Part shown: one piece after another, positions 16,506 to 25,619 of the stretch
Position numbering within the stretch: position 1 is the stretch's first letter
How the letters are laid out: each line of letters starts with the position of its first letter
NCBI RefSeq assembly: GCF_012911865.1
Contig: NZ_JAAXYH010000014.1
Location: 1-64,000, forward strand
Length of the DNA: 64,000 nt
Origin: Shewanella salipaludis
Lineage (GTDB): Bacteria; Pseudomonadota; Gammaproteobacteria; Enterobacterales; Shewanellaceae
Reading direction: 5' to 3'
Notes under the pieces: generated by a model
What the model was told of the DNA's origin: nothing
What the model saw: only the letters and a program-made list of their open reading frames with translations
Database searches by the model: none
Translations under genes and position numbers: made by a program

Positions 16506-17030
16506 ATGAAATTGATATCGATAGATAAACAGCTGTATCGCAAGCGTACCAATAGGTTGCTGCTGGGGCTGGTGGCGAGCCTGAGCCTGTTGTCGCTCTC
16601 GTTTGGTGCCGGCCTTATCGCCGCCTTCGGCGCCGCGCCGGTCGCGGGCGAGCCGACCGGCAATTTCCACTGGAATTTGCTCGGGGTGATACTGGCGCTG
16701 CTGTTGCTCTCTTGTGTGCTGCACGGCCAGAGGAAACGCCCCTGGTTGAAGGAAATCTATTATGTTTGGCAACTCAAGCAGTTGCAGAACCGGATTTACC
16801 GCAAGTTGGCCAAGATCAAGCTCGCCGCCGCCAGACAGCAACCGCAGGCACTGATTATCCTCAGCTTCTACTATGCCAGTCTGAAACAGGTCTATCTGCT
16901 GGATGACAACACCCTGACACTCTCGACCCTGGAGCAGGACATGGCCACCCTGGCCGAGCTGATAAGGCAGCAGGACAGCGAAGTGTCGCCGGCCCTGTTT
17001 GACGTCGGTATGCTGAAGTCCATCGGCTAG
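16506..17030 (+). CDS. DUF3087 inner-membrane protein
   Basis: The 174-residue product matches DUF3087 in order: ISIDKQLYRKRTNRLLLGL, two membrane segments (about residues 17-40 and 55-75) with FHWNLLGVILALLL, then YYVWQLKQLQNRIYRKLAKI and ALIILSFYYASLKQVYLLDD. The start at 16506 gives the family N-terminus, so the upstream part of the frame is left out. The N-terminus and the long C-terminal helical part should face the cytoplasm. No function is known for the family. A strong bidirectional terminator follows at 17172-17207. Confidence 0.85.
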   Translation: MKLISIDKQLYRKRTNRLLLGLVASLSLLSLSFGAGLIAAFGAAPVAGEPTGNFHWNLLGVILALLLLSCVLHGQRKRPWLKEIYYVWQLKQLQNRIYRKLAKIKLAAARQQPQALIILSFYYASLKQVYLLDDNTLTLSTLEQDMATLAELIRQQDSEVSPALFDVGMLKSIG

Positions 17031-17171
17031 CGCCCGGGAGAGACGCCCCGGCCATCCTCTGGTAAGTGGCCGGAGAGCCAAATTCTGCGCTGATTGAGCA
17101 TGCGCCCCGAGAATCCGAAGTTCCGGGCATTTACAGCGCTGCAGCTTTGGAACGCCATGGCGACGGCGGCT

Positions 17172-17207
17172 AAAAATAAACCCCGGCATCGACCGGGGTT
17201 TATTTTT
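17172..17207. terminator. Bidirectional intrinsic terminator
   Basis: A perfect 15-bp stem (AAAAATAAACCCCGG with its complement) closes a 6-base loop, and the A/T tails give a U-run in either direction. It lies between the convergent DUF3087 and fre genes and can serve both. Confidence 0.95.
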
Positions 17208-17255
17208 GCCTATCGCTGGCCAAAGAGCCGCTTGCGCCACGGGTGGCGCCGGCTG

Positions 17256-17954
17256 TTACTTGATGAAGGCGAAGGCATCGCCATAGAGATGGGCTTCTTC
17301 GACGCCCATCTGGCGGAACATTTCCCTGGCGGCCCCTACCATGTCGAAGCGGCCGGCGATATAGATGTCATAACCGCTGAGGCCGATGAAGTCCTGCTTG
17401 AGTTGCGTCAGCAGGTTGGCCGTCTTGCCTTGCCATTCTTCGGAAGCCTGCTCGACCACAGGCACGAAATGCAGCCAAGGGTGGGCCTCATGCCAGTCGC
17501 GAGCCAGGCTCTCGTAATACATGGCATCCTGGGTACGGCAACCCCAGTAGAGCAAGGTTTCTACCTTCTGCCCCAGGGCGATTTGCTGCTCGACCAGGCT
17601 CTTGATATAGGAGAAGCCGGTGCCGCCGGCGATCATCAGCCTGGGTCTGTGGCTGTCACTGCGCAGGAAAGCCTCGCCGCCCGGGGCTTCTATGTCGATA
17701 TGGCTGCTATTCTGCAGGCGCTCGACCACCTGCATAGGGTAGCTCTCGTTGACGGCGGCGCCTATGTGCAGCTCCAGGGTATCCTGGTTGGGAGCAGAGG
17801 CGATAGAGAAGGGACGCTTGTCTTTTTCTCCCATGACGACGCATAGATATTGTCCCGCCTGGAAGTCGAGCGGGGTTTCGGGCTTAAGGATCACCCGGTA
17901 GACGGCGTCATTAAACGGGGTAACTTTCTCAATCTGGCAACGTATGCTATTCAT
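17256..17954 (-). CDS. fre: NAD(P)H-flavin reductase
   Basis: The 232-residue product has the FNR-type order: the flavin/barrel motif KRPFSIASAP (residues about 46-55), the nucleotide-binding loop MIAGGTGFSYIKSL and the ending HLYGDAFAFI. Length equals that of E. coli Fre. The enzyme reduces free FMN or riboflavin with NAD(P)H in the cytoplasm and can supply reduced flavin to prenyl-FMN or ferric-iron chemistry. AAGGAA stands five bases before the ATG. It lies 53 bp downstream of ubiD on the same strand, the usual gammaproteobacterial pair. Confidence 0.96.
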   Translation of the reverse strand: MNSIRCQIEKVTPFNDAVYRVILKPETPLDFQAGQYLCVVMGEKDKRPFSIASAPNQDTLELHIGAAVNESYPMQVVERLQNSSHIDIEAPGGEAFLRSDSHRPRLMIAGGTGFSYIKSLVEQQIALGQKVETLLYWGCRTQDAMYYESLARDWHEAHPWLHFVPVVEQASEEWQGKTANLLTQLKQDFIGLSGYDIYIAGRFDMVGAAREMFRQMGVEEAHLYGDAFAFIK

Positions 17955-18007
17955 CTAACTTCCTTTTCACCTCTGTACTAAGCTTGCACTCTCTTAAGAT
18001 AACGGGA

Positions 18008-19489
18008 TTATAGGGTAGGGCTCTCGTCTATGCCTAATTGATCCCAAATCGCATCGATTTTTTGCTTAACCGCCTCATCCATGACTATGGTGGTGCCCCA
18101 CTCGCGGTTGGTTTCGCCTTGCCACTTGTTGGTGGCATCCAGGCCCATCTTGGAGCCCAGGCCCGCCACGGGGGAGGCGAAGTCCAGATAGTCTATCGGG
18201 GTGTTGTCTATCATGACGGTATCCCGGCTCGGATCCATGCGGGTGGTGATGGCCCAGATCACGTCCTGCCAATCGCGACAGTTGACGTCCTCATCGACCA
18301 CCACGATAAACTTGGTGTACATGAACTGGCGCAGGAAGGACCAGGCGCCCATCATGATCCGCTTGGCGTGCCCTGGGTACTGCTTGCGAATGGAGATCAC
18401 CGCCATCCTATAGGAGCAGCCCTCGGGTGGCAGGTAGAAGTCGACTATCTCGGGATATTGCTTGCGCAATATGGGCACGAACACTTCGTTGAGCGCCACC
18501 CCCAGCATGGCGGGTTCATCGGGCGGCCTGCCTGTGTAGGTGCTGTGGTAGATGGCATCTTTCCTGTGACTTATGTGAGTCACGGTAAACACGGGGAATT
18601 TGTCTGTCTCGTTGTAATAGCCTGTGTGATCCCCATAGGGGCCTTCCTCGGCCATTTCATCCGGATCTATGTAGCCTTCGAGAATGATCTCGCTGGTGGC
18701 CGGCACTTCGAGATCGCAGCTCAGCGCCTTGCAGACCTCGGTGCGTTCGCCCCTGAGCAGGCCGGCGAAGGCATATTCGCTCATGGAGTCCGGCACCGGG
18801 GTCACGGCGCCGAGAATGGTGACAGGATCGGCACCCAGCGCCACCACCACGGGGTAACGCTCGCCCGGGTGCTGTTGCTTGAAGTCGGCAAAGTCCAGCG
18901 CCCCACCCCTGTGGGACAACCAGCGCATGATGAGCTTATTCTTGCCGAGCAGCTGTTGGCGATAGATGCCCAGGTTCTGCCGCTTCTGCCGCGGCCCCTG
19001 GGTGATGGTCAGGCCCCAGGTGACCAAGGGGGCCACATCGCCGGGCCAGCAATGCTGGATCGGCAGCCGGGTGAGGTCCACCTCATCGCCCGTCTTGACC
19101 ACTTGCTGGCAAGGGGGATTGCGTACCGTCTTCACCGGCATGTTCAGTGCCTGTTTGAACAGAGGCAGCTTGGTGAAGGCATCCTTGAAGCCGCGCGGCG
19201 GCTCAGGCTCTTTCAGGAATGCCAGCAGTTCGCCCACCTCCCGCAGCGCCATGGGATCTTCCTTACCCAGCGCCATGGCGACCCGCTTGGGAGTGCCGAA
19301 CAGGTTGACCAACACGGGCATATCATGGCCCTTGGGATTTTCAAACAGCAAGGCGGGACCGCCGGCGCGCAGCACCCGATCTGCTATCTCTGTCATTTCC
19401 AGGTGAGGATCGACCGGATAGGCGATACGCCTCAGCTGACCATTGGCCTCCAGATGCTCGATAAAGCCGCGTAAATCCTTAAAGCTCAT
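18008..19489 (-). CDS. ubiD: 4-hydroxy-3-polyprenylbenzoate decarboxylase
   Basis: The 493-residue product matches UbiD throughout, including the prenyl-FMN/metal region [20 protein letters not shown], the catalytic E-E-R type residues around [13 protein letters not shown] and the ending block with [11 protein letters not shown]. It removes the ring carboxyl in ubiquinone synthesis using prenylated FMN made by UbiX. The start at 19489 gives the family N-terminus [14 protein letters not shown] with GAGG about ten bases upstream. Downstream fre may supply reduced flavin. ubiA, the step before, lies apart at 41329. Confidence 0.97.
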   Translation of the reverse strand: MSFKDLRGFIEHLEANGQLRRIAYPVDPHLEMTEIADRVLRAGGPALLFENPKGHDMPVLVNLFGTPKRVAMALGKEDPMALREVGELLAFLKEPEPPRGFKDAFTKLPLFKQALNMPVKTVRNPPCQQVVKTGDEVDLTRLPIQHCWPGDVAPLVTWGLTITQGPRQKRQNLGIYRQQLLGKNKLIMRWLSHRGGALDFADFKQQHPGERYPVVVALGADPVTILGAVTPVPDSMSEYAFAGLLRGERTEVCKALSCDLEVPATSEIILEGYIDPDEMAEEGPYGDHTGYYNETDKFPVFTVTHISHRKDAIYHSTYTGRPPDEPAMLGVALNEVFVPILRKQYPEIVDFYLPPEGCSYRMAVISIRKQYPGHAKRIMMGAWSFLRQFMYTKFIVVVDEDVNCRDWQDVIWAITTRMDPSRDTVMIDNTPIDYLDFASPVAGLGSKMGLDATNKWQGETNREWGTTIVMDEAVKQKIDAIWDQLGIDESPTL

Positions 19490-19685
19490 GGGGAAATAGC
19501 CTCTGTAATGAAAATCCATGAATGGCGCGCACTATAACATTATTCCCATTGAGGGTTAACCTATTCGCCTGTTCCGGCGTTTGGCTCATGGGCCTGGGCG
19601 CCGCCCATGTCTTTGGCACGCGGGCGGGTTATACTCAAAATATGGGTTCCTGAAGTGTATGCCAAGCGGGGCAGGACGGAGGCAG

Positions 19686-20321
19686 ATGATGGCGAATGAC
19701 GGTAAGGGTCTGTGGCTGAGCCTGGGTTTTTGCGCCTTGGTGCTGCCCTTGGCCGTGCAGGCCGGGCCACAGCAGGGCTCGCATCCAGGCAGTCAACATA
19801 AGCCAGGTCAACATCAAGTTGGTCAACATAAGGCAGGGCAGCATCAGCCTGGACAGGGGCACCAGTGGCGCAATCAACAAGGGCGGCAGGATCCGCAGCA
19901 CCTGAGCCATAGGGATAGACACAGTGGGCATGGGCGACACTTTGCCTCCCACAGGCGACACGCCTGGTACCCCTGGGGTTTGGGTTGGAATAGCGGTTGG
20001 GGCTGGAATGCCGGCTTGGGATGGAATAGCGGTTGGGGATGGAATGCCGGCTTGGGCTGGCATGATGCCTGGGGCTACCCTTATTCTGGGATCGCCTTGT
20101 CTGTCCCCCTCAATTATGGCATGGCGCGGCCCGAGCCGGGCGCCGCGCCCAGGGCCCTGCCCGCGCGGGTGACCACCAGGGTGCAGCAGGCGCCGCCCGG
20201 CCTGAAGCGTTTGCCCGACAACGCCAGGGTGATACAGCAAGATGGCCGCACCCTGTATGAGTGGCAGGGGGTGAACTACCGTTTCGACTGGCAGACCCAG
20301 ACCTACCAAAGCGTTAAGTGA
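19686..20321 (+). CDS. Exported low-complexity protein rich in Gln/His and Gly/Trp repeats
   Basis: The 211-residue product has a signal peptide (residues about 4-27, LWLSLGFCALVLPLAVQA). A Gln/His repeat follows (GQHKPGQHQVGQHKAGQHQ), then a His/Arg-rich stretch and two 12-residue copies of GLGWNSGWGWNA. The last 60 residues form a small domain (DNARVIQQDGRTLYEWQGV ... FDWQTQTY) seen at the end of other Shewanella exported proteins. The His-rich part could bind metal. The start is fixed by GGAGG just before tandem ATGs at 19686 and 19689. The family and role are not recognised. Confidence 0.75.
   Translation: MMANDGKGLWLSLGFCALVLPLAVQAGPQQGSHPGSQHKPGQHQVGQHKAGQHQPGQGHQWRNQQGRQDPQHLSHRDRHSGHGRHFASHRRHAWYPWGLGWNSGWGWNAGLGWNSGWGWNAGLGWHDAWGYPYSGIALSVPLNYGMARPEPGAAPRALPARVTTRVQQAPPGLKRLPDNARVIQQDGRTLYEWQGVNYRFDWQTQTYQSVK
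19977..20048 (+). repeat. 36-bp in-frame tandem repeat (2 full units plus a partial)
   Basis: The units 19977-20012 and 20013-20048 each encode GLGWNSGWGWNA and differ only at a few third-type positions. A third, diverging unit begins at 20049 (GLGWHDAWG). The copies differ at silent sites, so the repeat is selected at protein level or is not very recent. Confidence 0.9.
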
Positions 20322-20330
20322 ACCGGCTTG

Positions 20331-21161
20331 TCAGCGAGTTCTGGCGGTGAAGCTCAGCTCGAAGCTGCCAAGTTCGCCGTAGCTCAGCTGCAGTCGGGTA
20401 TCGAGCGGCAGTGTCAGCACCCCGGCGTAAGAGCCGGTGATCACCCTCTGTCCCGCCTGCAGGCCTATGCCCCTGGCCGATAAGAAGTTCACCAGCCAAT
20501 AGAGCCCGGCCCTGGGATCCCCGTTGGGGTGCCTGGCGGCCTGGGTCCGTATGCCGGCGGCGCCCCCCTCGGCTGCATCGACACAGGCAACAGTGAGTTC
20601 GAAGCGACCGAGAATCAGCCCGGCGGCATCATTCAGCCTGGGTCCCAGCCAGAGCCCCTGGTTGACCAAGCCATCGGCCAGGGCGTCGAAGAAACCGGCT
20701 TGCGCCGGATTTTGGTAACGGCTCTGGATAAGCTCGAGTGCCAGCCGGGTCTCGGCTATGGCGGCATCTATCTCGGCCTCGGTATAGGGCTCAGGCCTGG
20801 GCGGCAGTTCGTGCCCCAGGATGAAGGCCAGTTCCGGCTCGACCCGCGCCAGCCCCTCGGGCGATGGCCAGAGTGGGCATGACTCGCCGCTGTGGCAGGT
20901 GCCGGCATAGATTGGGGCGACGACAGTTTTTACCTGCATGGCATCATCCGTGCTCGGCAGCAGGCATTTCCAGCCGGCTATGGCATCCGAGTGTTCTCTG
21001 GCGTAGATGTCGGCCACGGCCTGCTGAATGGCGAAACCGGAGTCGAAATCTTCCGGCCTCAAATGGGGCGGCAGCAGGGGGCCTGTGCTCCCCGAGCTGC
21101 GTCTGGCGGCGAGTATCCGGGCGGCCTCTGCCACCTCGGCTGTGTGAATGGATAGTGACAC
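20331..21161 (-). CDS. 2-keto-4-pentenoate hydratase family protein
   Basis: The 276-residue product has the fumarylacetoacetase-like fold of MhpD/DmpE hydratases and 4-oxalocrotonate decarboxylases. The metal-binding Glu pair lies in VEPELAFILG, preceded by GWKCLLPS and followed by the late block ITGSYAGVLTLP. These enzymes act on 2-hydroxydienoates from aromatic ring cleavage, but no ring-cleavage genes are near, so the substrate is open. The start is a GTG at 21161 with GGAG seven bases upstream. It is the last gene of the leftward accC-SDR-hydratase run, 48 bp after the SDR gene. Confidence 0.85.
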   Translation of the reverse strand: MSLSIHTAEVAEAARILAARRSSGSTGPLLPPHLRPEDFDSGFAIQQAVADIYAREHSDAIAGWKCLLPSTDDAMQVKTVVAPIYAGTCHSGESCPLWPSPEGLARVEPELAFILGHELPPRPEPYTEAEIDAAIAETRLALELIQSRYQNPAQAGFFDALADGLVNQGLWLGPRLNDAAGLILGRFELTVACVDAAEGGAAGIRTQAARHPNGDPRAGLYWLVNFLSARGIGLQAGQRVITGSYAGVLTLPLDTRLQLSYGELGSFELSFTARTR

Positions 21162-21209
21162 TGAATGCTCCTGAAAAGCTGTGGGGTTGCGGGATGATAC
21201 CGGCTGGCA

Positions 21210-21875
21210 TTAGCCCCGGCTGATGCCTATGTCCGAGATGTAGCCGTGTTCGCTGCTCTGCAGCGCCTGTTTGAGCATGGTGGCGGCTTCGTCGGCGCTC
21301 ATGAAGCCCGAAGTATCCTGGGGCTTGCCGCTGGTTTCCCAGAACTCGGTAGCCATGCCACCCGGATAGACGGCGATGAGCTTCATTGGGCTGCCCTTGA
21401 GTTCCAGGCGCATGGATTCGATGAAACCGCGCACCGCCCACTTGGCGGCGCAATAGGTAGATTCGCCCGCCTTGGCGACCTGGGCCGCCGTCGACATGAC
21501 AACGACCAGCTTGAGCTGTTGCTCCTTATAACGCTGAACCAGCGCCTGGATCAACAAGATGGTCGAGGTGACATTGTTGTCCAGCAAGGCTCGAATGGCA
21601 TCTGGAGTTTGACTCTCGAGCGGACCGAAATAGCCGCTGCCGGCACAGTGGATTACTGTCTTGGGGGGACGGGGCAAGCCATCGAGCAGATCGCCAACCT
21701 GCACAGGATCTGTCAGCTCGGCGGCCTTGGCCTGTGTGCCGGCCGACAGCCCGTCGGCGACCCGGCGCAGACGTTCCCGGTTGCGCCCCGTGATGACGAC
21801 CGCCTGACCATCCTGATCATAGTGCCTGGCCAATGCCGCACCCAGGCCACTGCTGGCTCCCGTGATTAATATCAT
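21210..21875 (-). CDS. Short-chain dehydrogenase/reductase
   Basis: The 221-residue product is a classical SDR: TGASSGLGAALARHY for cofactor binding, the NxAG-like HCAGSGYF, the catalytic serine in VVMSTAAQVA and YCAAKWAVRGF with the Tyr-x-x-x-Lys pair. The Arg in ITGRNRERL suggests NADP preference. It is cytoplasmic; the substrate is unknown. AAGGA stands well placed before the ATG at 21875. It follows accC by 51 bp on the same strand, so it may be expressed with the biotin carboxylase genes. Confidence 0.9.
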   Translation of the reverse strand: MILITGASSGLGAALARHYDQDGQAVVITGRNRERLRRVADGLSAGTQAKAAELTDPVQVGDLLDGLPRPPKTVIHCAGSGYFGPLESQTPDAIRALLDNNVTSTILLIQALVQRYKEQQLKLVVVMSTAAQVAKAGESTYCAAKWAVRGFIESMRLELKGSPMKLIAVYPGGMATEFWETSGKPQDTSGFMSADEAATMLKQALQSSEHGYISDIGISRG

Positions 21876-21926
21876 GCTGTTTTCCTTGTTGATTATCCGG
21901 CATGCCGCGTGCTCAGCCCACAGGCT

Positions 21927-23279
21927 CTAGCGGCTGGCCTCGAGCCCGAGCATGTGTTCCAGATAGTGAATGTTGCAGCCGCCGGCGATGAAGTTGTCAT
22001 CCCGCATTATCTCCTGCTGCAACCCTATGTTGGTTGCTATGCCGGTGATTTTCAGTTCGCTCAGCGCCTGGCGCATCTTGGCCATGGCACTGGCCCTGTC
22101 GTCGCCATGGCAGATGAGCTTGCCGATCAGCGAGTCATAATGGGGCGGCACCCGGTAACCCGCATACAGCTGTGAGTCCCAGCGTACCCCGTTGCCGCCC
22201 GGGGCATTGAAGCTGCGGATCTGTCCGGGCGAAGGCAAGAAGGTGTGTCCCGCTTCGGCGTTGATCCGGCATTCTATCGCATGGCCGCGGATCTGTATGT
22301 CCGCCTGGCTGAGGCTCAGTGGCTCGCCCGAGGCAATCCTGAGTTGTTGCTTGAGCAGATCGACCCCGGTGATCATCTCGGTCAGCGGGTGCTCGACCTG
22401 AATGCGGGTATTGACCTCGATGAAATAAAATTCCCCATCCTGGTAGAGGAATTCGAAGGTACCCACGCCGCGGTAGCCAATCTCCAGGCAGGCCCGGACG
22501 CAGCGCTCGCCCAGATCGCGGCGTTGCCGCTCATCTATGCCGGGGGCCGGCGCCTCCTCTGTGACCTTCTGCTGCAGTCTCTGCATGGAGCAATCGCGCT
22601 CGCCCAGATGGATGGCCTTGCCTTGACCATCGGCCAGCAGCTGGAATTCGATATGCCGCGGTTGCTGCAGAAATTTTTCCATGTAGACGACCGGGTTGTT
22701 GAAGGCCGCCGCAGCCTCGGCTTGGGTCAGTGCTATCGCCTGCAACAGCTCGGCTTCTTCCCATACCTGGCGCATGCCCTTGCCACCACCGCCCCCTGCG
22801 GCCTTGATGATGACCGGATAGCCCAGGCGGCGGGCCAGCGCCAGGTTGGCCTCGGCGTCGGTACCCAGGGCAGCGTCCGAGCCGGGCAGCGTCGGCACGC
22901 CGGCTTGTCTCATCAGCGCCAGGGCCGAGACCTTGTCGCCCAGCAGGCGTATGACCTCACTGCCTGGGCCTATGAAGTTGAGGCCGCAGCGCTCGACCAG
23001 CTCGGCGAAGTCGGCATCTTCGGCCAGGAAGCCGTAACCCGGATGTATGGCATCGGCGCCACTGAGATCTGCGACCGAGATGATGGCATCGGCCTTGAGG
23101 TAACTGTCTTTGGCGGCCGGCGGGCCTATGCAGTAGCTTTCATCCGCCAGGGCCACATGCGGCAGCGCCTTGTCGGCGCTGGAGTAGAGGGCAACCGTCT
23201 GTATCCCCAGCTCGCGGCAGGCCCGCAGAATACGCAGTGCGATTTCGCCGCGGTTGGCTATCACCACTTTCTTCAGCAT
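21927..23279 (-). CDS. accC: Biotin carboxylase subunit of acetyl-CoA carboxylase
   Basis: The 450-residue product matches Acc[19 protein letters not shown] at the start, the Gly-rich ATP loop [19 protein letters not shown], and the catalytic block [13 protein letters not shown]. It carboxylates biotin on AccB with ATP and bicarbonate. The start at 23279 follows GGAGG by eight bases and gives the E. coli-like N-terminus. It lies directly after accB. It has several changes from the usual housekeeping sequence (for example [22 protein letters not shown]), so it may be a second, divergent copy. Confidence 0.95.
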   Translation of the reverse strand: MLKKVVIANRGEIALRILRACRELGIQTVALYSSADKALPHVALADESYCIGPPAAKDSYLKADAIISVADLSGADAIHPGYGFLAEDADFAELVERCGLNFIGPGSEVIRLLGDKVSALALMRQAGVPTLPGSDAALGTDAEANLALARRLGYPVIIKAAGGGGGKGMRQVWEEAELLQAIALTQAEAAAAFNNPVVYMEKFLQQPRHIEFQLLADGQGKAIHLGERDCSMQRLQQKVTEEAPAPGIDERQRRDLGERCVRACLEIGYRGVGTFEFLYQDGEFYFIEVNTRIQVEHPLTEMITGVDLLKQQLRIASGEPLSLSQADIQIRGHAIECRINAEAGHTFLPSPGQIRSFNAPGGNGVRWDSQLYAGYRVPPHYDSLIGKLICHGDDRASAMAKMRQALSELKITGIATNIGLQQEIMRDDNFIAGGCNIHYLEHMLGLEASR

Positions 23280-23316
23280 GGACTCAGCCTCCGCCCCGAC
23301 CGGCATTCGGCCCGGG

Positions 23317-23751
23317 TTATTCCAGGATGAACAGGGGTTGGTCGAACTCGACCGCTTCGCCGCTCTGCACCAGTATCGCCTTGACCGTGCCGGCGGCGTC
23401 GGCCTGGATCTGATTCATCATCTTCATCGCCTCTATTATGCCCAGGGTGTCACCCTTGTCGACCTTCTGGCCCACTTCGACGAATGCCTTGGCCTCTGGG
23501 CTCGGCGCCAGGTGGAAGGTGCCGACCATGGGCGCCAGCACCCTGTGGCCGGATGGCATGGGCGTCGCAGGCCGGCGTTGCTCGTCCGCCTCCTCCCTGC
23601 CGTCCTTGTCGCCTGTGGCCGCCACCGGCTTGAGGCCATTGCCGCTGCGGATCCGAATCGAGTCTTCGCCTTCGGTGATCTCCAGCTCGGCAATGCCGGA
23701 TTCCTGTACCAATTCTATGAGTTTCTTTACTTTACGTATGTCCATCGTCAT
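23317..23751 (-). CDS. accB: Biotin carboxyl carrier protein
   Basis: The product of about 144 residues has the AccB N-terminus [18 protein letters not shown], a charged linker (about residues 45-70) and a C-terminal biotinyl domain with the acceptor lysine in EAMKMMNQ. The linker is short and charged ([16 protein letters not shown]) rather than the Ala/Pro type of most housekeeping AccB proteins. AAGGAA seven bases before the ATG at 23751 favours MTMDIRK; an ATG at 23745 would give the common start. It sits between aroQ and accC, the standard order. Confidence 0.93.
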   Translation of the reverse strand: MTMDIRKVKKLIELVQESGIAELEITEGEDSIRIRSGNGLKPVAATGDKDGREEADEQRRPATPMPSGHRVLAPMVGTFHLAPSPEAKAFVEVGQKVDKGDTLGIIEAMKMMNQIQADAAGTVKAILVQSGEAVEFDQPLFILE

Positions 23752-23788
23752 CGATGCTTTCCTTGTGCGGCAAAATGCCAGCCTGCTT

Positions 23789-24241
23789 TCAGGCCGGCGC
23801 TTGGGTCTTGAGATGGGCCAGTGCCGCATCCAGCGCATACTGGTAGCCCCTGGCGCCCAGGCCACAGATCACTCCTATTGCCTTGTCGGAGAAATAGGAG
23901 TGCTGCCGGAATGGCTCGCGGGCATGCACATTCGACAGATGTACTTCTATGAAGGGCAGGGCGACGCCGAGTAAGGCATCCCTCAGGGCCACGCTGGTGT
24001 GGGTGAAGGCCGCCGGATTGATGATCACGAAATCGGCCTGGGTAGCATGAATGGCGTCGATCAGTTCATGCTCGGCATTGGACTGGATATGTTCCAGGCT
24101 GGCGCCGGCTGCCGTCGCCGCCTGTTGCAGCTCGGCCACTATCTGCGCCAGGGTGTGATGGCCATAATGGCCCGGCTCGCGGCGCCCGAGCAGGTTGAGA
24201 TTGGGGCCGTTGACTAAGAGTATCTTGGCTTGGCTATTCAT
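23789..24241 (-). CDS. aroQ: Type II 3-dehydroquinate dehydratase
   Basis: The 150-residue product has the type II signature: [19 protein letters not shown] with the catalytic Tyr, [17 protein letters not shown] and the His-containing [14 protein letters not shown]. It forms a cytoplasmic dodecamer and makes 3-dehydroshikimate in the shikimate pathway. AAGGAA precedes the ATG by seven bases. It is the first gene of the aroQ-accB-accC run, an order widely conserved in gammaproteobacteria. Confidence 0.97.
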   Translation of the reverse strand: MNSQAKILLVNGPNLNLLGRREPGHYGHHTLAQIVAELQQAATAAGASLEHIQSNAEHELIDAIHATQADFVIINPAAFTHTSVALRDALLGVALPFIEVHLSNVHAREPFRQHSYFSDKAIGVICGLGARGYQYALDAALAHLKTQAPA

Positions 24242-24357
24242 GTTCTATTTCCTTTCAAAACCTATTCGTTGGCTGATGTGGCGCCGGCTGTGGCGCTGTC
24301 TTTGGTTGCAACAAGACCCGCCCCTCTGTCGCCTCCCAAGCTTAGTGCCGATAGCCT

Positions 24358-24780
24358 TCAGTCATGGGATTTCTGTTGGCGCATGGCCTTGGTGGCCCCC
24401 CTCTGCTTCTTGCTCTCCAGTCGCCTGAGCTGGCTGCCGCGGGTCGCCTTGGTGGCGAGGCGTTTCTTCTGCACTTCGCCGACGCTGGCCACCAGGGCGA
24501 TAAACTGCTCCAGCGCCGTCTGGCGGTTGGCATCCTGGCTGCGACTGGCCTGGCATTTGATGATGATCTTGCCGCTCTTGGTGATCCTGTGATCTGCCTT
24601 CTGCAGCAGCCGGGTCTGGTAAAACTCGGGCAGAGACGAGCCCTTGATATCGAAGATCAGCTGGGCGGCGGTGGAGACCTTGTTCAGGTGTTGGCCACCG
24701 GCACCGCTGGAGCGGATGAATTGCCACTCTATCTCATTGTCCTGAATCTCTACCCGGTTGGAGATTTTTATCATGGTCAT
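24358..24780 (-). CDS. arfB: Peptidyl-tRNA hydrolase ArfB (YaeJ), ribosome rescue
   Basis: The 140-residue product carries the release-factor GGQ motif in SGAGGQHLNKVSTAAQL and a basic C-terminal tail (ATKATRGSQLRRLESKKQR) that in ArfB enters the empty mRNA channel. It frees stalled ribosomes by hydrolysing peptidyl-tRNA without a stop codon. The start is uncertain among ATGs at 24789, 24780 and 24774; none has a strong ribosome-binding site, and 24774 would give the closest family length. It lies 116 bp upstream of aroQ on the same strand. Confidence 0.93.
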   Translation of the reverse strand: MTMIKISNRVEIQDNEIEWQFIRSSGAGGQHLNKVSTAAQLIFDIKGSSLPEFYQTRLLQKADHRITKSGKIIIKCQASRSQDANRQTALEQFIALVASVGEVQKKRLATKATRGSQLRRLESKKQRGATKAMRQQKSHD

Positions 24781-24927
24781 CTTAAACACTTTTTTCGGTT
24801 AACGGCTATCGGGTGCTGCTGGATGATTTATGCTTATGGCCCGCAAGCGAATTTGCTATCATCCGCCATGGGTTGCTTGCTTATGTCTCTGAGCGGCACG
24901 GCCAATTTTCCGATATGGAGTCGCCCT

Positions 24928-25293
24928 ATGTTATGCCAAATCCCGGATATTGCTAAGGGAGTTATCAGTCTTTTTGCCAGTGGTCGCCTTTCCGCCGCGG
25001 ATTACCGCACCCGCTTGCTGCCTGCCATCAAGCGCTATCGTGAGCATTGGGGCCAGGTCTGTCTCTACATAGAGGCGGATGTGTTGCTCGAAGGCTGGGA
25101 GCTGCAATCGCTGAGCGGTTGTGGTGAAGTCCAGCTGCCCGACTTCGATGTCCTGGTGTTTGTCGGAGGTCCGGACTGGGTCGGCAATGCGGTGCGCTTG
25201 CTCGGGCCTTTCATTCAGGCCGAGGTCGCCTGGTTCCCGCTGGAGCAGAAAAATCTGGCCTTGAGCTGGCTTGCCAAGCGATCCCGGGTATAG
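24928..25293 (+). CDS. STAS/SpoIIAA-like protein
   Basis: The 121-residue product follows the SpoIIAA-like STAS pattern: GRLSAADYRTRLLPAIKRY, then a beta strand LYIEADVLLEGWELQ and late AEVAWFPLEQKNLALSWL. Members are small cytoplasmic proteins thought to bind lipids or act in regulation; none of the classical phospho-serine sites is clear here. The ATG at 24928 has GGAG eight bases upstream; the open frame extends further left only as a shadow over arfB. It is transcribed divergently from arfB. Confidence 0.8.
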   Translation: MLCQIPDIAKGVISLFASGRLSAADYRTRLLPAIKRYREHWGQVCLYIEADVLLEGWELQSLSGCGEVQLPDFDVLVFVGGPDWVGNAVRLLGPFIQAEVAWFPLEQKNLALSWLAKRSRV

Positions 25294-25387
25294 TTTTTCA
25301 TTCAAGGGTGTTATTTTATGGCTGGCGCATCCGGCCCCATTTTATTTTTTCAGCTATTGATAGGCTACCAAGCCATGAGGATTTTTT

Positions 25388-25582
25388 ATGAGATTATTTA
25401 ACCTGGTTTCTGGCGCCCGGCTGGGCACTGCGGCATTGGCCCTGACCCTGGTTGCCGGCCTGAGCGCCTGCGCCCCCGAAGTGGGCAGCGATGCCTGGTG
25501 TAAACAGATGAAGGAAAAGCCGTCCGGTGACTGGACGACCAATGAAGCCAAAGATTACGCCAAGCACTGCGTCTTTAAATAA
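25388..25582 (+). CDS. DUF3012 lipoprotein
   Basis: The 64-residue product has a lipoprotein signal with lipobox LSAC and the DUF3012 body CAPEVGSDAWCKQMKEKPSG followed by a Trp and a final CVFK. The two cysteines after the lipid-bearing one may pair. It should be anchored in the outer membrane. GAGG precedes the ATG by seven bases. Family function is unknown. It lies just ahead of the metal-efflux genes but no shared role is known. Confidence 0.88.
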   Translation: MRLFNLVSGARLGTAALALTLVAGLSACAPEVGSDAWCKQMKEKPSGDWTTNEAKDYAKHCVFK

Positions 25583-25619
25583 TTCACCCGCATCATGCGC
25601 TGCCGGTGGCGGTGCATAG

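Noticed and set aside
18038..19474. Rightward 478-codon frame opposite ubiD
   Set aside because: UbiD is complete on the minus strand; long antisense frames are common in GC-rich DNA.
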